7,100 nt of DNA, taken from positions 1 to 7,100 of the forward strand of contig PIVH01000199.1 of NCBI GenBank assembly GCA_003354225.1, in the 5' to 3' direction. The DNA comes from Globobulimina sp. (taxonomy: Eukaryota; Foraminifera; Rotaliida). Position numbers and translations under genes: made by a program. A model generated the notes under the pieces. That model was not told where the DNA came from. It searched no databases and saw nothing but the letters and a program-made list of their open reading frames with translations. This document shows positions 6,891 to 7,100 of the stretch, piece after piece; within the stretch, counting starts at the first letter, position 1; every line of letters starts with the position of its first letter.

Positions 6891-7100
6891 ATTATAATTA
6901 AATTCAAAGTATATTTGTGTAAACAATATTATTGATTATATTTTCATTATAATTTGCTAATTAAAAAGATGCAAGATATTGAGATAAGAAGTAATAATTT
7001 AATTTAATATTTAATTGGGTCAGTTACAGCAATATAACAAACGGGAAAAGTATATATATTAATATGAAATATTAATATCACAAAAAAGGGAAATAAGATT
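6891..7100. other. AT-rich non-coding right end
   Basis: 3' flank of the 7TM gene and beyond; no open frame, RNA gene or clear polyadenylation hexamer seen. The 10-bp palindrome ATATTAATAT occurs twice, at 7056-7065 and 7069-7078, which in sequence this AT-rich may be chance. Confidence 0.5.

Noticed and set aside
7056-7078. Two copies of ATATTAATAT as a regulatory site
   Set aside because: Short AT-only palindromes are expected by chance in sequence of this composition.

Overview
The window is AT-rich nuclear DNA from a eukaryote, most likely a free-living unicellular protist. The evidence is a Rab5-family GTPase gene interrupted by short GT-AG introns, a standard genetic code (TAA and TGA both end real genes), very short intergenic gaps and no bacterial operon signals. 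The 7TM-receptor-like gene and the lineage-specific orphans would fit a rhizarian such as a foraminiferan, but the phylum is an impression from sequence style, not a demonstrated fact.

Layout. (1) Minus strand, 1-1141: 3' truncated gene for a multi-pass membrane protein, two exons, running off the left edge. (2) Plus strand, 1197-2096: orphan soluble protein of 299 aa, divergent from gene 1 with only 55 bp between start codons. (3) Minus strand, 3425-2114: four-exon gene for a predicted 357-aa protein with a strongly basic, mitochondrial-type N-terminus, two membrane segments and three related helical repeats. It converges on gene 2 with only 17 bp between stop codons, and a perfect 16-bp palindrome lies there. 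(4) Plus strand, 3761-4490: three-exon Rab5-like GTPase of 200 aa ending in a di-cysteine tail, divergent from gene 3 across 335 bp. (5) Plus strand, 4875-5639: 254-aa protein with what looks like two copies of a small SAM-like helical module. (6) Plus strand, 5760-6890: seven-transmembrane receptor-like protein. The right end (6891-7100) is AT-rich non-coding.

The genes do not form an evident pathway. Rab5 is the only one with a confident function (early endosome tethering and fusion). Genes 1 and 6 are membrane proteins, and gene 3 is probably a mitochondrial membrane protein. Six introns of 55-93 nt were inferred from splice signals plus phase continuity. The two in Rab5 are confirmed by family conservation, and the third in gene 3 is supported by repair of an internal repeat. 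No tRNA, rRNA, CRISPR array, transposase or virus-derived gene was recognised.
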